From NCBI RefSeq assembly GCF_015624425.1, contig NZ_CP049919.1, positions 3,100,001-3,164,000 on the forward strand: a stretch of DNA of 64,000 nucleotides. The letters run 5' to 3'. Both the position numbers and the translations under genes were made by a program. Shown here in pieces: positions 28,286-36,856 of this stretch. The stretch is from Roseateles sp. DAIF2 (GTDB lineage Bacteria > Pseudomonadota > Gammaproteobacteria > Burkholderiales > Burkholderiaceae_C). Under the pieces are notes generated by a model, which searched no databases, had not been told where the DNA came from, and was given only the letters and a program-made list of their open reading frames with translations. Position 1 is the stretch's first letter. The number at the start of each line of letters is the position of its first letter.

Positions 28286-29590
28286 TCACACCCAGGACGT
28301 CGACAGCTCGACAAGCGGCCATATCGGTATACCCCTTTCTTCTGCGCGCCGTCCAGAGACGTCGCCTTCGGTCCACAGGTGTTCGGCGCTACGCCAATCG
28401 CCAGGTTTCGGCATTCGAAAGCTCATGCCAAGACCAAATTGGATGTTTCTGCCAGTCAGATCAATCGCCTCTTGATTGATCTCTCGCCCAGATCGATGCG
28501 CATCAAAGGCGTTGCGGAGGGCCATCAATGAGCGTTCACGCAAACGCATTGCGCTCTTCGTGTCGCCGCGCTCCATCGCGAGGCTTGCAGCCATCTGTAC
28601 CACTCGGCGTCCGTACCGGGAAGCGCTGTTGGCATCGAGCGCGAGCAGCGTCTCGGGCGAGTTGCAGCTTCGGGGCACGACATACTCTGTGCGAGGCGAC
28701 TCTAGTCGCCTGACCCAGCGGCTGATCGTGTCCGACAAGGGCGGTGGGCAAATCAATGTTTCACCGCCGCGCCAAACGACGCGCTTGTCGATGTGGGCGG
28801 ACCAGTCCGAGGCCATTCGATTTGGTGGTTCAAGATCCTGGATCGTCAATCTCGCTACTTCTTCAGTGTATAGATTGCCGTAGTACAGCAGCTCTACGAT
28901 CAATCGGTGTGGTGCTAGATCTTCCGCCGGGAAGTTCAGATCCAGCGCGCGGCGGATCCAGTGCCACTCATCGGATGTCAGCATGTCCATGGGTCTGCGA
29001 GTCCGCGTGGTACCTTGAACGGCGACGGTCGCTAAGCCCATGTCCATGTCCTTCTTTCCATAGACGAACCGCAGTTCAGCGTAGCGTTGCTTGGACAGCC
29101 AGTGGGTGAGCACAACGAGATGCCTCAGTGTGGCGTCGCGTGAAGAGCCCATCTGCGACTGAGTAAATGGTCGCCACTTCGCTGAAGTGCGCGGCACGCG
29201 CGCGCCAACCCAGCGGTGCAACGGCTGTGGGTTTGCCAGGAACCTTGCGAATGCGACGAAGTCCTCTTCGTCCAGCGATGACACTGCCTTACCTCGGACG
29301 AAGCAAGCCCAGTTAAGCAGCTTATCCGCCATTGCGCGACGGCATACTGCGGATCCCTGACGAATGGATGTTTTGGTGATCCACCATTCGATCGCGGCGC
29401 GATCATCATTGGCATCGATGCGGCACGCCGCGCCGCATCGATGGGTGCCATTGCTGCCGTCCAGGCCGGCCGGCGCTACGAAGCGTTCCAGCGGCGCAAT
29501 GTCAGGAGGCAGTAGCTGCTGCGAACCGCCCTCTCCCGCTGCTTCCTCGTCCCATTCATCACCAGCGTCAAGAGACTCTCGGTTCGTCAT
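28286..29590 (-). CDS. Integrase-fold protein of the Tn7-like element, catalytic residues not evident
   Basis: 434 residues. The layout is that of a tyrosine recombinase: a helical SAM-like core-binding region (RRAMADKLLNWACFVRGKAVSSLDEEDFVAF) and a catalytic-like domain (TSDEWHWIRRALDLNFP, LLYYGNLYTEEVARLTIQDL). At the position where integrases have GxRxxE the sequence is GNLYTEEV, lacking the Arg, and I cannot find a clear HxxR or a terminal Tyr in context. It therefore looks like a catalytically inactive DNA-binding derivative. It overlaps tniQ by 23 bases. Confidence 0.7.
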   Translation of the reverse strand: MTNRESLDAGDEWDEEAAGEGGSQQLLPPDIAPLERFVAPAGLDGSNGTHRCGAACRIDANDDRAAIEWWITKTSIRQGSAVCRRAMADKLLNWACFVRGKAVSSLDEEDFVAFARFLANPQPLHRWVGARVPRTSAKWRPFTQSQMGSSRDATLRHLVVLTHWLSKQRYAELRFVYGKKDMDMGLATVAVQGTTRTRRPMDMLTSDEWHWIRRALDLNFPAEDLAPHRLIVELLYYGNLYTEEVARLTIQDLEPPNRMASDWSAHIDKRVVWRGGETLICPPPLSDTISRWVRRLESPRTEYVVPRSCNSPETLLALDANSASRYGRRVVQMAASLAMERGDTKSAMRLRERSLMALRNAFDAHRSGREINQEAIDLTGRNIQFGLGMSFRMPKPGDWRSAEHLWTEGDVSGRRAEERGIPIWPLVELSTSWV

Positions 29591-30995
29591 ACCATGCTCC
29601 TTCGAAGCGTCGGGTTGAGACCAAGCACAGTTGTCGCTGGTTGACGCCTTCCCGCCACGTGAAGTGGCTTAGCCCGCTGGAGACGACCTCCAGCCGCGGA
29701 CTCATCCTTGGTGCCCAGATTGCAAGCAGCTCCAAGTAGGTTGCACGGTTGGCCTTGACGTCGGGGGCGTCACTGTCTTTCTCGAATGGGTCTCCTAGGG
29801 GACGCACGGCTGCCTGCCACTGTCGCGCCGTCCAAAGATCCTCCAGGAAACTGCGCCATACGAAATGTCCCCAGGCCTCGTCGCTCACTTGGACCTCTGT
29901 GGGCCACAGCAGCAGTGATGTACCCAGCCGAGTTCGCTCTGCGTCGCCCTCCGAGTCGAAGGTCGGCTTTCCAATCTCATCCGAGAAAGGGAAACTGCCT
30001 TCGCAGCGCGAGATCCACAGCACCAGGGCGTGAAGATGGGCCAAGCAGCTTGAGTACTTGGGCACGATGGCCTCGTTGACCCGATGCAGGTAAAAGGCAT
30101 CGTGAAAATCGAAGCGATCTACGCAACGGGACAGGTCAAGATGCTCGATGACGTGGCGACGTATCGACTCGTAGATTGCGGTGCGCGGTTCTCGCCGGGG
30201 CGGTTGCTTCCTGGATGGCAGGCATGCCGTGCCCATGACCGTTACGCCTGCATCTGGATCGCTACCGGTGCTAGCCAGCGTCGACAGGGCATGAAACACG
30301 TGCGCACGCCGGCGCGGCGAAGGGTCTGAGGATGGGATATCGACCCAGTTGGACACAGTCGACCAATCCACATCGAGCGATTGCCATGCCTGCAACCGTC
30401 GCCCCAACTGCTGCAAAGCGCGTGTGTCGCCTGGCCCGCACCATTGCTCAAAGTTTGCTGTTCCGTTCCAGGCGCGTCCATAGCCTCGGCCACACTCGGT
30501 GCACTGCATTGGCGACTGGAACGCCTCTTGGGTCAGCGCGTACCGTGGTGTTGGTGCGTCGCAGTGCGGGCAGGTGTCTCGTAGTGGCTCGCCATGCAAT
30601 GGGCAGGTCGACAGTGCATCGATCTGGTGCAGCGCGGACTGGAAGCCGACGTCCGCGCAGGCTCGACAGAGTCGCAGCCGGGTATCGCCTGCGATGACAG
30701 TGGCCCAACCGCCGCACAGGCTGGTCAAGAAGCCAGGTAGCGCCGATTGACCTGTCGCGCCTTGGGCCTTGGGCGCCGCCCAGAGGCCACTGAGGAAACT
30801 GCGGCCGTGCACGGGTGAAAAACTGGCTTGTAGCAGTCTGCTGCCAAAGAGCAGTTCACAGAGCGATCGAGGGTCCAGCGCGTTCACAAGAGCGATCTTT
30901 GCGGTGCGCGTGTAGGCACCCTCCAGGGGAGACATCCACGGCAGGCAGCCCATCAGGCCGCCGTCGACGCTCTGAAACCGAGGCAGGCTGCCCAT
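29568..30995 (-). CDS. tniQ: TniQ/TnsD-like target-selection protein
   Basis: 475 residues. N-terminal TniQ domain with the zinc-finger pattern LRLCRACADVGFQSALHQI, STCPLHGEPLRDTCPHC and MQCTECGRGYG (about residues 105-175), the hallmark of TniQ/TnsD proteins that pick the insertion site for Tn7- and Tn5053-like transposons. The C-terminal 300 residues are element-specific; TnsD proteins use this part to read a fixed attachment site. ATG 30995 overlaps the TnsC stop (TGATG), so the two are translationally coupled. Confidence 0.85.
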   Translation of the reverse strand: MGSLPRFQSVDGGLMGCLPWMSPLEGAYTRTAKIALVNALDPRSLCELLFGSRLLQASFSPVHGRSFLSGLWAAPKAQGATGQSALPGFLTSLCGGWATVIAGDTRLRLCRACADVGFQSALHQIDALSTCPLHGEPLRDTCPHCDAPTPRYALTQEAFQSPMQCTECGRGYGRAWNGTANFEQWCGPGDTRALQQLGRRLQAWQSLDVDWSTVSNWVDIPSSDPSPRRRAHVFHALSTLASTGSDPDAGVTVMGTACLPSRKQPPRREPRTAIYESIRRHVIEHLDLSRCVDRFDFHDAFYLHRVNEAIVPKYSSCLAHLHALVLWISRCEGSFPFSDEIGKPTFDSEGDAERTRLGTSLLLWPTEVQVSDEAWGHFVWRSFLEDLWTARQWQAAVRPLGDPFEKDSDAPDVKANRATYLELLAIWAPRMSPRLEVVSSGLSHFTWREGVNQRQLCLVSTRRFEGAWYDEPRVS

Positions 30996-32113
30996 CAGAA
31001 CAACGTGTCCCCGTAGCCGCTGAATTGCACCGCCGCCTTCCAGGCGCCCGGCGTGCCGGCGTAACCAGGGCCGTCCAACTCCATCTGAGCGAACAGGAAG
31101 TTGCGCACCGCGCCACCGATCCAGTTCATGCCGATGTTGCCGGCTACTTTGTTGCCGCTGACGGCAATGGCCTTGAACTCATTCCACATGCGGTCCGCTT
31201 CGTCGGCAAGCCGCCAGCCACTCTTCCACGATTTGGGCATGAAGAACTCGGCATAGCTGATGTCGGTCCCGATCGGGTGGGCGCTTTGCTCGGGATCGTC
31301 ATAAGCCTTTAGCGTCTCCCTGAGTTCCTCGACATCGCGCAGCCCCCGGAACTCTCGGGGCGTAAGCAGGAAACGGCCAATCAGGTCGGTGCGACCACGC
31401 GACAGCAGGTTGCTCCGCAATTTTTTGAGCTCGGATGTCTGCCCGAAGGTGACGGTGATCAGCCGGATGCTTTTCTCATTCAGGTCGTTGGCTACGTCTC
31501 GCAGCCAGGTCCATTGGCTTTCGCCCCAGTTCTGCCCTTCGTCGACCAACACCAAATAGCGGTCACTGGCGAGCTCACGCGCTTGGCCAATCAGCATGTT
31601 GAGGTAGCGGGTGCGCTTCTCCTGGGCAGTGCCGCGCTGCGCTCCGGAGTGGGCTGCGTCTTGCAGCAAGTCGGAGAAGAACGTGCCCTGGGTGAATTTG
31701 TCGTGATCCTTCGCCAGTGCTTTTCCGACGGGCAGATTGCGGAAGGTTTCATTCAGCGCGCACACCGTGCGCTTGATGGTGGTCGTCTTTCCGGACCGAA
31801 AGTCGCCTAACAAGCAAGTGCCGGGATCACGGTGAACCACGACGCTCTCGATGATGCTGTAGGCCTCCTTCAACGGTGGCGTAGCGACCGCCACCTCATT
31901 CTTGGTGACCGGGTGCTCCATGTACAGCTTGTCCCGGGCCTCGCCCTGCTCCAGCGCAGCCCGGCGGATCTCACGGTTGGTCGCTGCTTGTGCAGCGGCC
32001 TTGTCAGCGGGCTGCTGCTGCGTCGAGCTTACCTGCGCTGACGATTGCGCTCCGCGTCGCCGCGGATGGGCTGTGCGAGGTTGCTCGACATTGGTAATGG
32101 CTTGATTCAGCAT
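30995..32113 (-). CDS. tnsC: TnsC/TniB-like AAA+ ATPase
   Basis: 372 residues. Walker A in LLGDFRSGKTTTIKR (about residues 101-115), Walker B in YLVLVDEGQNWGE (about 186) and sensor region LITVTFGQTSELKKLRSNL. A Gln/Ala-rich disordered N-terminus precedes the ATPase. TnsC-type proteins join target selector and transposase and regulate immunity. It lies between tnsB (14-base gap) and tniQ (overlap), the standard order. Symbol is by role and position. Confidence 0.85.
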   Translation of the reverse strand: MLNQAITNVEQPRTAHPRRRGAQSSAQVSSTQQQPADKAAAQAATNREIRRAALEQGEARDKLYMEHPVTKNEVAVATPPLKEAYSIIESVVVHRDPGTCLLGDFRSGKTTTIKRTVCALNETFRNLPVGKALAKDHDKFTQGTFFSDLLQDAAHSGAQRGTAQEKRTRYLNMLIGQARELASDRYLVLVDEGQNWGESQWTWLRDVANDLNEKSIRLITVTFGQTSELKKLRSNLLSRGRTDLIGRFLLTPREFRGLRDVEELRETLKAYDDPEQSAHPIGTDISYAEFFMPKSWKSGWRLADEADRMWNEFKAIAVSGNKVAGNIGMNWIGGAVRNFLFAQMELDGPGYAGTPGAWKAAVQFSGYGDTLF

Positions 32114-32127
32114 GACTACTCCATCAA

Positions 32128-34074
32128 TCAGGTTTGGCGCCAGGTGGGACGTTTGATGTGTCCGGGCACGGGACGTATCAGAAGCGGCACGAGCGCTTCC
32201 GGTTCGGCATTGAGCACTGGCACATCGAGGCCGGTGATGCGAGAGGCCTCGGCAAGCTGCGTGGCCGCATGTGACACCCGACCCGGAGCCGCCTTGACCT
32301 CGGAGAGGGTCTGCCGTGTTAGGTAGGCCAGGTACTCGTTGATTGGGTCATCGCCCGCCAGCCGCCCGTTGCGGATCAGCGCGTTGATCGTCTTGCGCAT
32401 GGCGCGCGAGTGCGAGTGGGCTGCCCAACCGGCATGCAGGCATTTCAGTTGTCCGAACGCATGCCCGTCCGGCAGAAAAGCACACACCGTCATGTCGCGC
32501 TCGCAGATGTGCAGGATGACTTCATGGCCGAGGAGGTCGTAGCGAGAGGACAGTGCGTCGCAGGTGTAGCGAGCTTCATCGACCAACACGTAGGGGGGCG
32601 TCATCGCGCCCGGCCGGGCACGCCCTTGGATCGTGCGCCGATCCACCGCGACGCCGAGTGCCGGCGTATGTGCCGTCGCGGGCACCGATGCCCGTGGCAG
32701 GTAGGTGGCGCTATGCACGTCGAGGCCGCGGCGCATAACGGCCAGCGGGGTTTGGCCGCCCAAGGCGGAGTGTCCCGTCGCGTTGTAGTTGGCGATCAGC
32801 ACGTCGATCAAGTCGAGCAACTCCTCCCAAGTGATCGAATGGCGAATCGCATTCTTCACGGGATCGCTTTTGTGGACGTCCATCGGGTTTGAGCCTGTCG
32901 ACGAGGGCTCGCACTGAAAACCGTACATCTCCAGCGTCTTGAAGAGCCGCTCCGTTAAGCCGTTGCTCCACCACCCGCCGACCGGGCCGAACGTCACGCT
33001 GCATCTCAAAGCCCGCCGAGCCACCTGGATCAGCTTGTTCGAAAAGTGTTGAGCCGCGTTGTCGACCTGCAGCACGCAGGGGCGGCAAAACATCAGCCCC
33101 TCGATGGATCCCACCGGAAAACCCGCACCAGGCTTGTAGCTGTGTCCTTTCACGACGAGCTCGCGGGGTTTCCAGGGCACCTCGCAGGCGACGAGGGCCT
33201 CCTCGATGGTCTCCGCACTGATCTCGGTCTGAATGGATACCGAGTAACGCAGCGCGCAGCGGGACGCGTTGTCGGTGATCGGGAAGATCCATATACGCTC
33301 AATTGCGACCGGCTGCGGGCCGGCCGGCCCGGACACGATGACTACGCCGTGGCAGTGGATCTTGTGGGCATCCGCGCCACACATGTCGAGTGGCGCCATC
33401 GCCAAGGGAAAGCGCTTCCTGCCTGTCCCCAGCTTCATCTGATCGCGCGCGTCGATGCCGTACCAGGTTTCTACTGAAGTAGCATCTGTCGGGATGAAGG
33501 CCCGTGCGTAGCGCTCCACCGACCGCCGGCCCTTGCTGCGGGAGTTCAGCGGATAGTCATTGGCCGTCAGCCCTGCGGCATCGCAGGCGGAACGGAATGC
33601 CGAAAAAACGCTGCGAACGGTTGGATGGCGCGATTTGACCTTGGGCTTGATCGAACCGCCGTTGCGGATGGCTTCGTGTAGCCGCCTGCGGATTGATGGA
33701 TTGGCGCAAAGAAATGCTTCGAACGCACCTGAAGCGCCCTGCTCCGCCGCTCTTGCGCCAGAAGGTAGCTCGCGGCGTTGATACTTAGCTTCCGAAAGTC
33801 TCACATAGGGCAACAGGCCACGCCATCCTGCGATGCGGCCTTCGTCGTCGATCGTCAGGCAGCGATTGAGCTTGTCGAGAACTGTCTGCTTGCTGCACTG
33901 GCCAACCTTGGCAGCTGCGCCCAGGGCACCGTTCGCCATGTAGGTCCGTATTGCCAGTTCCATCCGGTCGAAACGGTTGCGTTCACTCTCGTTCATAAGT
34001 TCTATAGACGCCCGCGGCCAGTTATCGCAGTTGCGCCATTCCTGCGGCACGGTCTTGAACCGGTAAAAAGTCAT
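32128..34074 (-). CDS. tnsB: TnsB-like DDE transposase
   Basis: 648 residues. N-terminal helix-turn-helix region (AAAKVGQCSKQTVLDKLNRCL), a retroviral-integrase-fold core with catalytic Asp at about 230 (PLDMCGADAHKIH), Asp at about 336 (CVLQVDNAAQHFSN) and Glu at about 373 (NGLTERLFKTLE), then a Mu-type beta-barrel C-terminus. The Asp-to-Glu spacing fits D-D-35-E. It carries out 3' cleavage and joining. ATG 34074 overlaps the TnsA stop; the in-frame ATG at 34110 lies within tnsA. Confidence 0.88.
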   Translation of the reverse strand: MTFYRFKTVPQEWRNCDNWPRASIELMNESERNRFDRMELAIRTYMANGALGAAAKVGQCSKQTVLDKLNRCLTIDDEGRIAGWRGLLPYVRLSEAKYQRRELPSGARAAEQGASGAFEAFLCANPSIRRRLHEAIRNGGSIKPKVKSRHPTVRSVFSAFRSACDAAGLTANDYPLNSRSKGRRSVERYARAFIPTDATSVETWYGIDARDQMKLGTGRKRFPLAMAPLDMCGADAHKIHCHGVVIVSGPAGPQPVAIERIWIFPITDNASRCALRYSVSIQTEISAETIEEALVACEVPWKPRELVVKGHSYKPGAGFPVGSIEGLMFCRPCVLQVDNAAQHFSNKLIQVARRALRCSVTFGPVGGWWSNGLTERLFKTLEMYGFQCEPSSTGSNPMDVHKSDPVKNAIRHSITWEELLDLIDVLIANYNATGHSALGGQTPLAVMRRGLDVHSATYLPRASVPATAHTPALGVAVDRRTIQGRARPGAMTPPYVLVDEARYTCDALSSRYDLLGHEVILHICERDMTVCAFLPDGHAFGQLKCLHAGWAAHSHSRAMRKTINALIRNGRLAGDDPINEYLAYLTRQTLSEVKAAPGRVSHAATQLAEASRITGLDVPVLNAEPEALVPLLIRPVPGHIKRPTWRQT

Positions 34075-34790
34075 CTCCGCGCTCCCCAAAATCGTGAGCC
34101 CAATCCCCACGGTTTCTCGTTGAGATTGCTGAGGTAGCGCCCGACCTGGACGCCTTGCAGCAACGCCGCGACATACAGAGCCTCCCGACCGGGTTCAGCT
34201 AGCGCCACGACATCGCACAGGGCCACCTCATCACGTGTGTGGATCAGTGTGGCCACCTCGTTGCCGAACTCGTTCAGCGGCCACGCCCGCGCTTGGCCGA
34301 GATAGGGCAACAGGCGGTTCCAGTTCTGGATGCGCATGGGGTTGCTGGTGATCTCCGCTGCTGTGAGTACCTCCACCCGCGACGGTAAATCCCTGTGCAC
34401 GCGCTGGCCGACGAGCAAATGCAGATGATCTACCTTCGTGGCCACCGAAGACGTCTCCTCGGCTCGTACGCACCTCCACACCACGCTGTTGTCAGCCATG
34501 TGCAACTCCGCGTCAACGATCTGCCCGAGCTCCTCTCCGGCGATTTGCATGGCCCGTGCCTGCACGTTGTAGTTCGCCGTCTTCACATCCGGATCGGACT
34601 CGACCAGCAAGAAGTGGAAGTACCGCGGATCGCCGTGCAGCAGCACGTCCGCCTGTGCCTTGGAGCTGTATGCATACCAGAGGCGGTATTTGCTCTTACC
34701 ACGGCCGGCATAGTCATCTTGCAGCTTGCCGCGCAGCTGCGTCCCCAGTCGGCCAGTCGCTTTCTTGAGCGGCTTCCTGGTCCCACTCAT
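34071..34790 (-). CDS. tnsA: TnsA-like endonuclease
   Basis: 239 residues from ATG 34790 (another ATG at 34862 adds 24). A basic N-terminus (KPLKKATGRLGTQLRGKLQ) leads to a restriction-endonuclease-like core with FHFLLVESDPDVKTANYNVQ and IVDAELHMADN, corresponding to the TnsA nuclease active site region (Asp/Glu with nearby Lys). A helical C-terminus follows (MRIQNWNRLLPYLGQARAWPLNEFG). Being first in the operon and coupled to a TnsB-like transposase supports TnsA, which would give cut-and-paste transposition. Sequence similarity is low, so this is moderately confident. Confidence 0.7.
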   Translation of the reverse strand: MSGTRKPLKKATGRLGTQLRGKLQDDYAGRGKSKYRLWYAYSSKAQADVLLHGDPRYFHFLLVESDPDVKTANYNVQARAMQIAGEELGQIVDAELHMADNSVVWRCVRAEETSSVATKVDHLHLLVGQRVHRDLPSRVEVLTAAEITSNPMRIQNWNRLLPYLGQARAWPLNEFGNEVATLIHTRDEVALCDVVALAEPGREALYVAALLQGVQVGRYLSNLNEKPWGLGSRFWGARR

Positions 34791-35033
34791 GGCAGGCGTC
34801 CCGGTCGAGGTGAGTGGGTGCAGATGTCGTTCATGCGGGACCTCCAGCGATGGAGGCTCCACGCGGTGCCAGGTCGGCCGGCCTACGAAAGGCCATCAGT
34901 CACTGCCGCGGCGAACACAAGAGCAAAAGATCAAGGCACGAGTTCAGCCAACCCTTGACAGCCGTAGGCGTGGCGCCTACCCTGTCAGGGCCGATGCAAT
35001 TTGAAGAGTGCGGCGGTGAATATTGAGTTCAGG

Positions 35034-35065
35034 AAAGGCCTGCTTGCGCGAACAAGCAGGCCTTT
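35034..35065. terminator. Perfect 13-bp hairpin, probable terminator
   Basis: AAAGGCCTGCTTG (35034-35046) and CAAGCAGGCCTTT (35053-35065) are exact reverse complements around a 6-base loop, with T-rich sequence following on the plus strand and A-rich context before it. It is placed upstream of tnsA and could insulate the transposition operon from rightward or leftward transcription. Confidence 0.6.
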
Positions 35066-35885
35066 CGTCTTTCTGGCATACGCGTGCGCCTTCCGAAGTG
35101 ACGGAACTGCATTGATAGGCGTTGGCCAAATAATGATCAAGCGTTTTTCGGCCGAACAGACGCCGCAGAAGGCGCGTGCGCACAGGCTATTCGCGTTCAG
35201 TTCAACGCTAGCGTTTGGAGCTGCCGCTTGGACTCGGTGCAAGATGCGGGCTCACCTGTATGCAGTGCGTCGACTGCATCTGACTTCTACCTGAGTTGGC
35301 AGCTGTTGGTCGTCTACCTGCGCAAACAACTGTGCCCCGAACCATAAAGTTGCAGCATTGGCAGCTTTATGCGTTTCTGGGGATCGCTGCCGGCGCTGAT
35401 CGCGATGCGCTCGTCGCTGAGGATGAGGCTCGGCCCCAAGGTCGGGGACCGGTGATGTTCAGGTGATCGTGCATCGCGCGATATGGGAGCGACAGCGCCA
35501 GGTGATGCTCACCGCGCGACTGCTAGGCGTGAAGGCGTCTGGCAGCGTGACGGGGAGGTCATGAATCTGATCGCGGGCTTCCTGATGGACCTCGCACTAA
35601 TGTTGGGGAAACTCCGGATGGGAAGCCGGGACTTCCGGTGAGGGCGGGTCTCAAGTCGGAACAAAGCGCGAGATGCACTGCAGTGCAACACGCACCAGGT
35701 AGCAAGCCCCCAAAGCCCATATCGCACCTCCTACAACGACGCTCGTCACAGCGAAGAGAGTTCGTCAACTGCCTCCAGCTCTACATACTTTTGAGGATGA
35801 ACCGGAACCGACCGCCTGCCGTCGCAGCGTCCGATCCATCATGCTGCGAGTTTCGTGGGGCACTCCCTCCGATCCAGGAGCAGCC
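35066..35885. other. Intergenic stretch without recognisable gene
   Basis: About 800 bases between the hairpin upstream of tnsA and the SGNH hydrolase gene. Short open frames exist on both strands but none has a convincing start, domain or codon bias. The section 35331-35371 has a TGTGCCCC start and an internal inverted repeat (CATAAAG at 35343-35349 and CTTTATG at 35365-35371), which could be part of a transposon end. The part near 35390-35620 looks like degraded coding sequence. Confidence 0.4.
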
Positions 35886-36725
35886 ATGGCATCCATCTCA
35901 GTTTCGGGAGCTCGCCTACTCGTCAACGACCGAGAGGTGCAGCGCTACGGTCCTTTTCAGCGCACCTACTTGGCAGAAGGTGACTCGTGGATGGACATGA
36001 GCGCCTGGGATCAGGGCTCCCTACCGGAGTACCTAGCCAGAGACTTCAATCGGGACGGGAGAAGCAACCTAATCATCAAGATCGCCACGGCCGGCCATAC
36101 GTTGACCCGGATCGTGGACATGATGAACAGCGACCTAGTTTGGTGGCTCCGGCAGCAGACCTACGATGGCATCCTCTTCAGCGCCGGAGGCAACGACTTC
36201 ATCGATGCGGCCAGGGATCCAAGGCCGGGCGAGGGCTTACTCGTTGACTGCCGGTCAATAGCGCCCCCGTCAGATGCCAAAAGCTGCATCCGCCCAGCAG
36301 CGCTTGCGGCCTTGGTCAGATACCTGAACATCAACTTCGCCGCGATCTACAACGCTATCCGCACCAGTTCGCGAAATGCGGCAACGAAGATCTACTTGAA
36401 CTGTTACGACACGCCAACCGCACGCGACGCGCCCGCCATCCGCGGCCTCTCGGGGCCATGGCTGTACGCCGCTTACGTCAAGAATGGTATCCCAACCCAG
36501 CACTGGGCCAACCTAACGGCCCTGCTGTTTGCCGAGATCGAGAAGACCGTTGACGGCTGGGCGGCCAACGGCACCGACCTGCATCTGGTGGCCACCACCG
36601 GGCTACTCACGGCAGCAGACCCAACCTCGACGGCGGATAGCGGCGACTGGATCAACGAAATCCACCCGAACCCTGCCGGCTGGCGCAAGCAGGTCAAGGC
36701 CTGGCGCGGCACGCTGCCGCCGTAA
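35886..36725 (+). CDS. SGNH/GDSL-type hydrolase
   Basis: 279 residues from ATG 35886, which has AGGAG 6 bases upstream. Block I is AEGDSWMDMSAW with the nucleophile Ser near residue 36, block III is FSAGGNDFIDAARD, and the C-terminal Asp/His block appears as INEIHPNPAGW, so the usual catalytic Asp position is occupied by Asn or Glu but the His is present. No signal peptide. These enzymes are esterases, lipases or acyl/acetyl hydrolases; the substrate is unknown. First gene of the island cargo and similar in composition to its neighbours. Confidence 0.8.
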   Translation: MASISVSGARLLVNDREVQRYGPFQRTYLAEGDSWMDMSAWDQGSLPEYLARDFNRDGRSNLIIKIATAGHTLTRIVDMMNSDLVWWLRQQTYDGILFSAGGNDFIDAARDPRPGEGLLVDCRSIAPPSDAKSCIRPAALAALVRYLNINFAAIYNAIRTSSRNAATKIYLNCYDTPTARDAPAIRGLSGPWLYAAYVKNGIPTQHWANLTALLFAEIEKTVDGWAANGTDLHLVATTGLLTAADPTSTADSGDWINEIHPNPAGWRKQVKAWRGTLPP

Positions 36726-36856
36726 CACTGGATGGTCCCGTTTAAGGAGGCTTTTTTGGTCGCCTCAGGTAGAGACGGCTTCCACTGCTAAAAACTGACT
36801 GGAGGTGATCGAATGGCGCCCGGGCAAAGGTACTCCGCGGTGGATCCGGAGGCTGC

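Larger units (their letters stand above)
27119..34790 (-). mobile_element. Tn7-like transposition module (tnsA-tnsB-tnsC-tniQ plus accessory genes)
   Basis: Five to seven closely packed, mostly overlapping genes on one strand encode a TnsA-like nuclease, DDE transposase, AAA+ regulator, TniQ selector, integrase-fold protein, HNH-like protein and perhaps a small membrane protein, ended by the terminator at about 26950. Coordinates cover the genes only; the true ends could not be fixed by eye. The element probably extends left to about 26.77 kb, next to fusA, and may extend right into the cargo up to 46.5 kb. Composition is clearly less GC-rich than the flanking chromosome. Confidence 0.75.

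Noticed and set aside
26768..35372. TGTCTGTGCC at 26768 and TGTGCCCC at 35331 as ends of the Tn7-like element
   Set aside because: They share only TGTGCC and a loose CATA-AAAG-TGC pattern, are in the same orientation rather than inverted, and no 5-bp duplication could be paired. The ends remain unknown.
35673..35690. Palindrome TGCACTGCAGTGCA
   Set aside because: Short, with no gene or promoter context; it could be chance.
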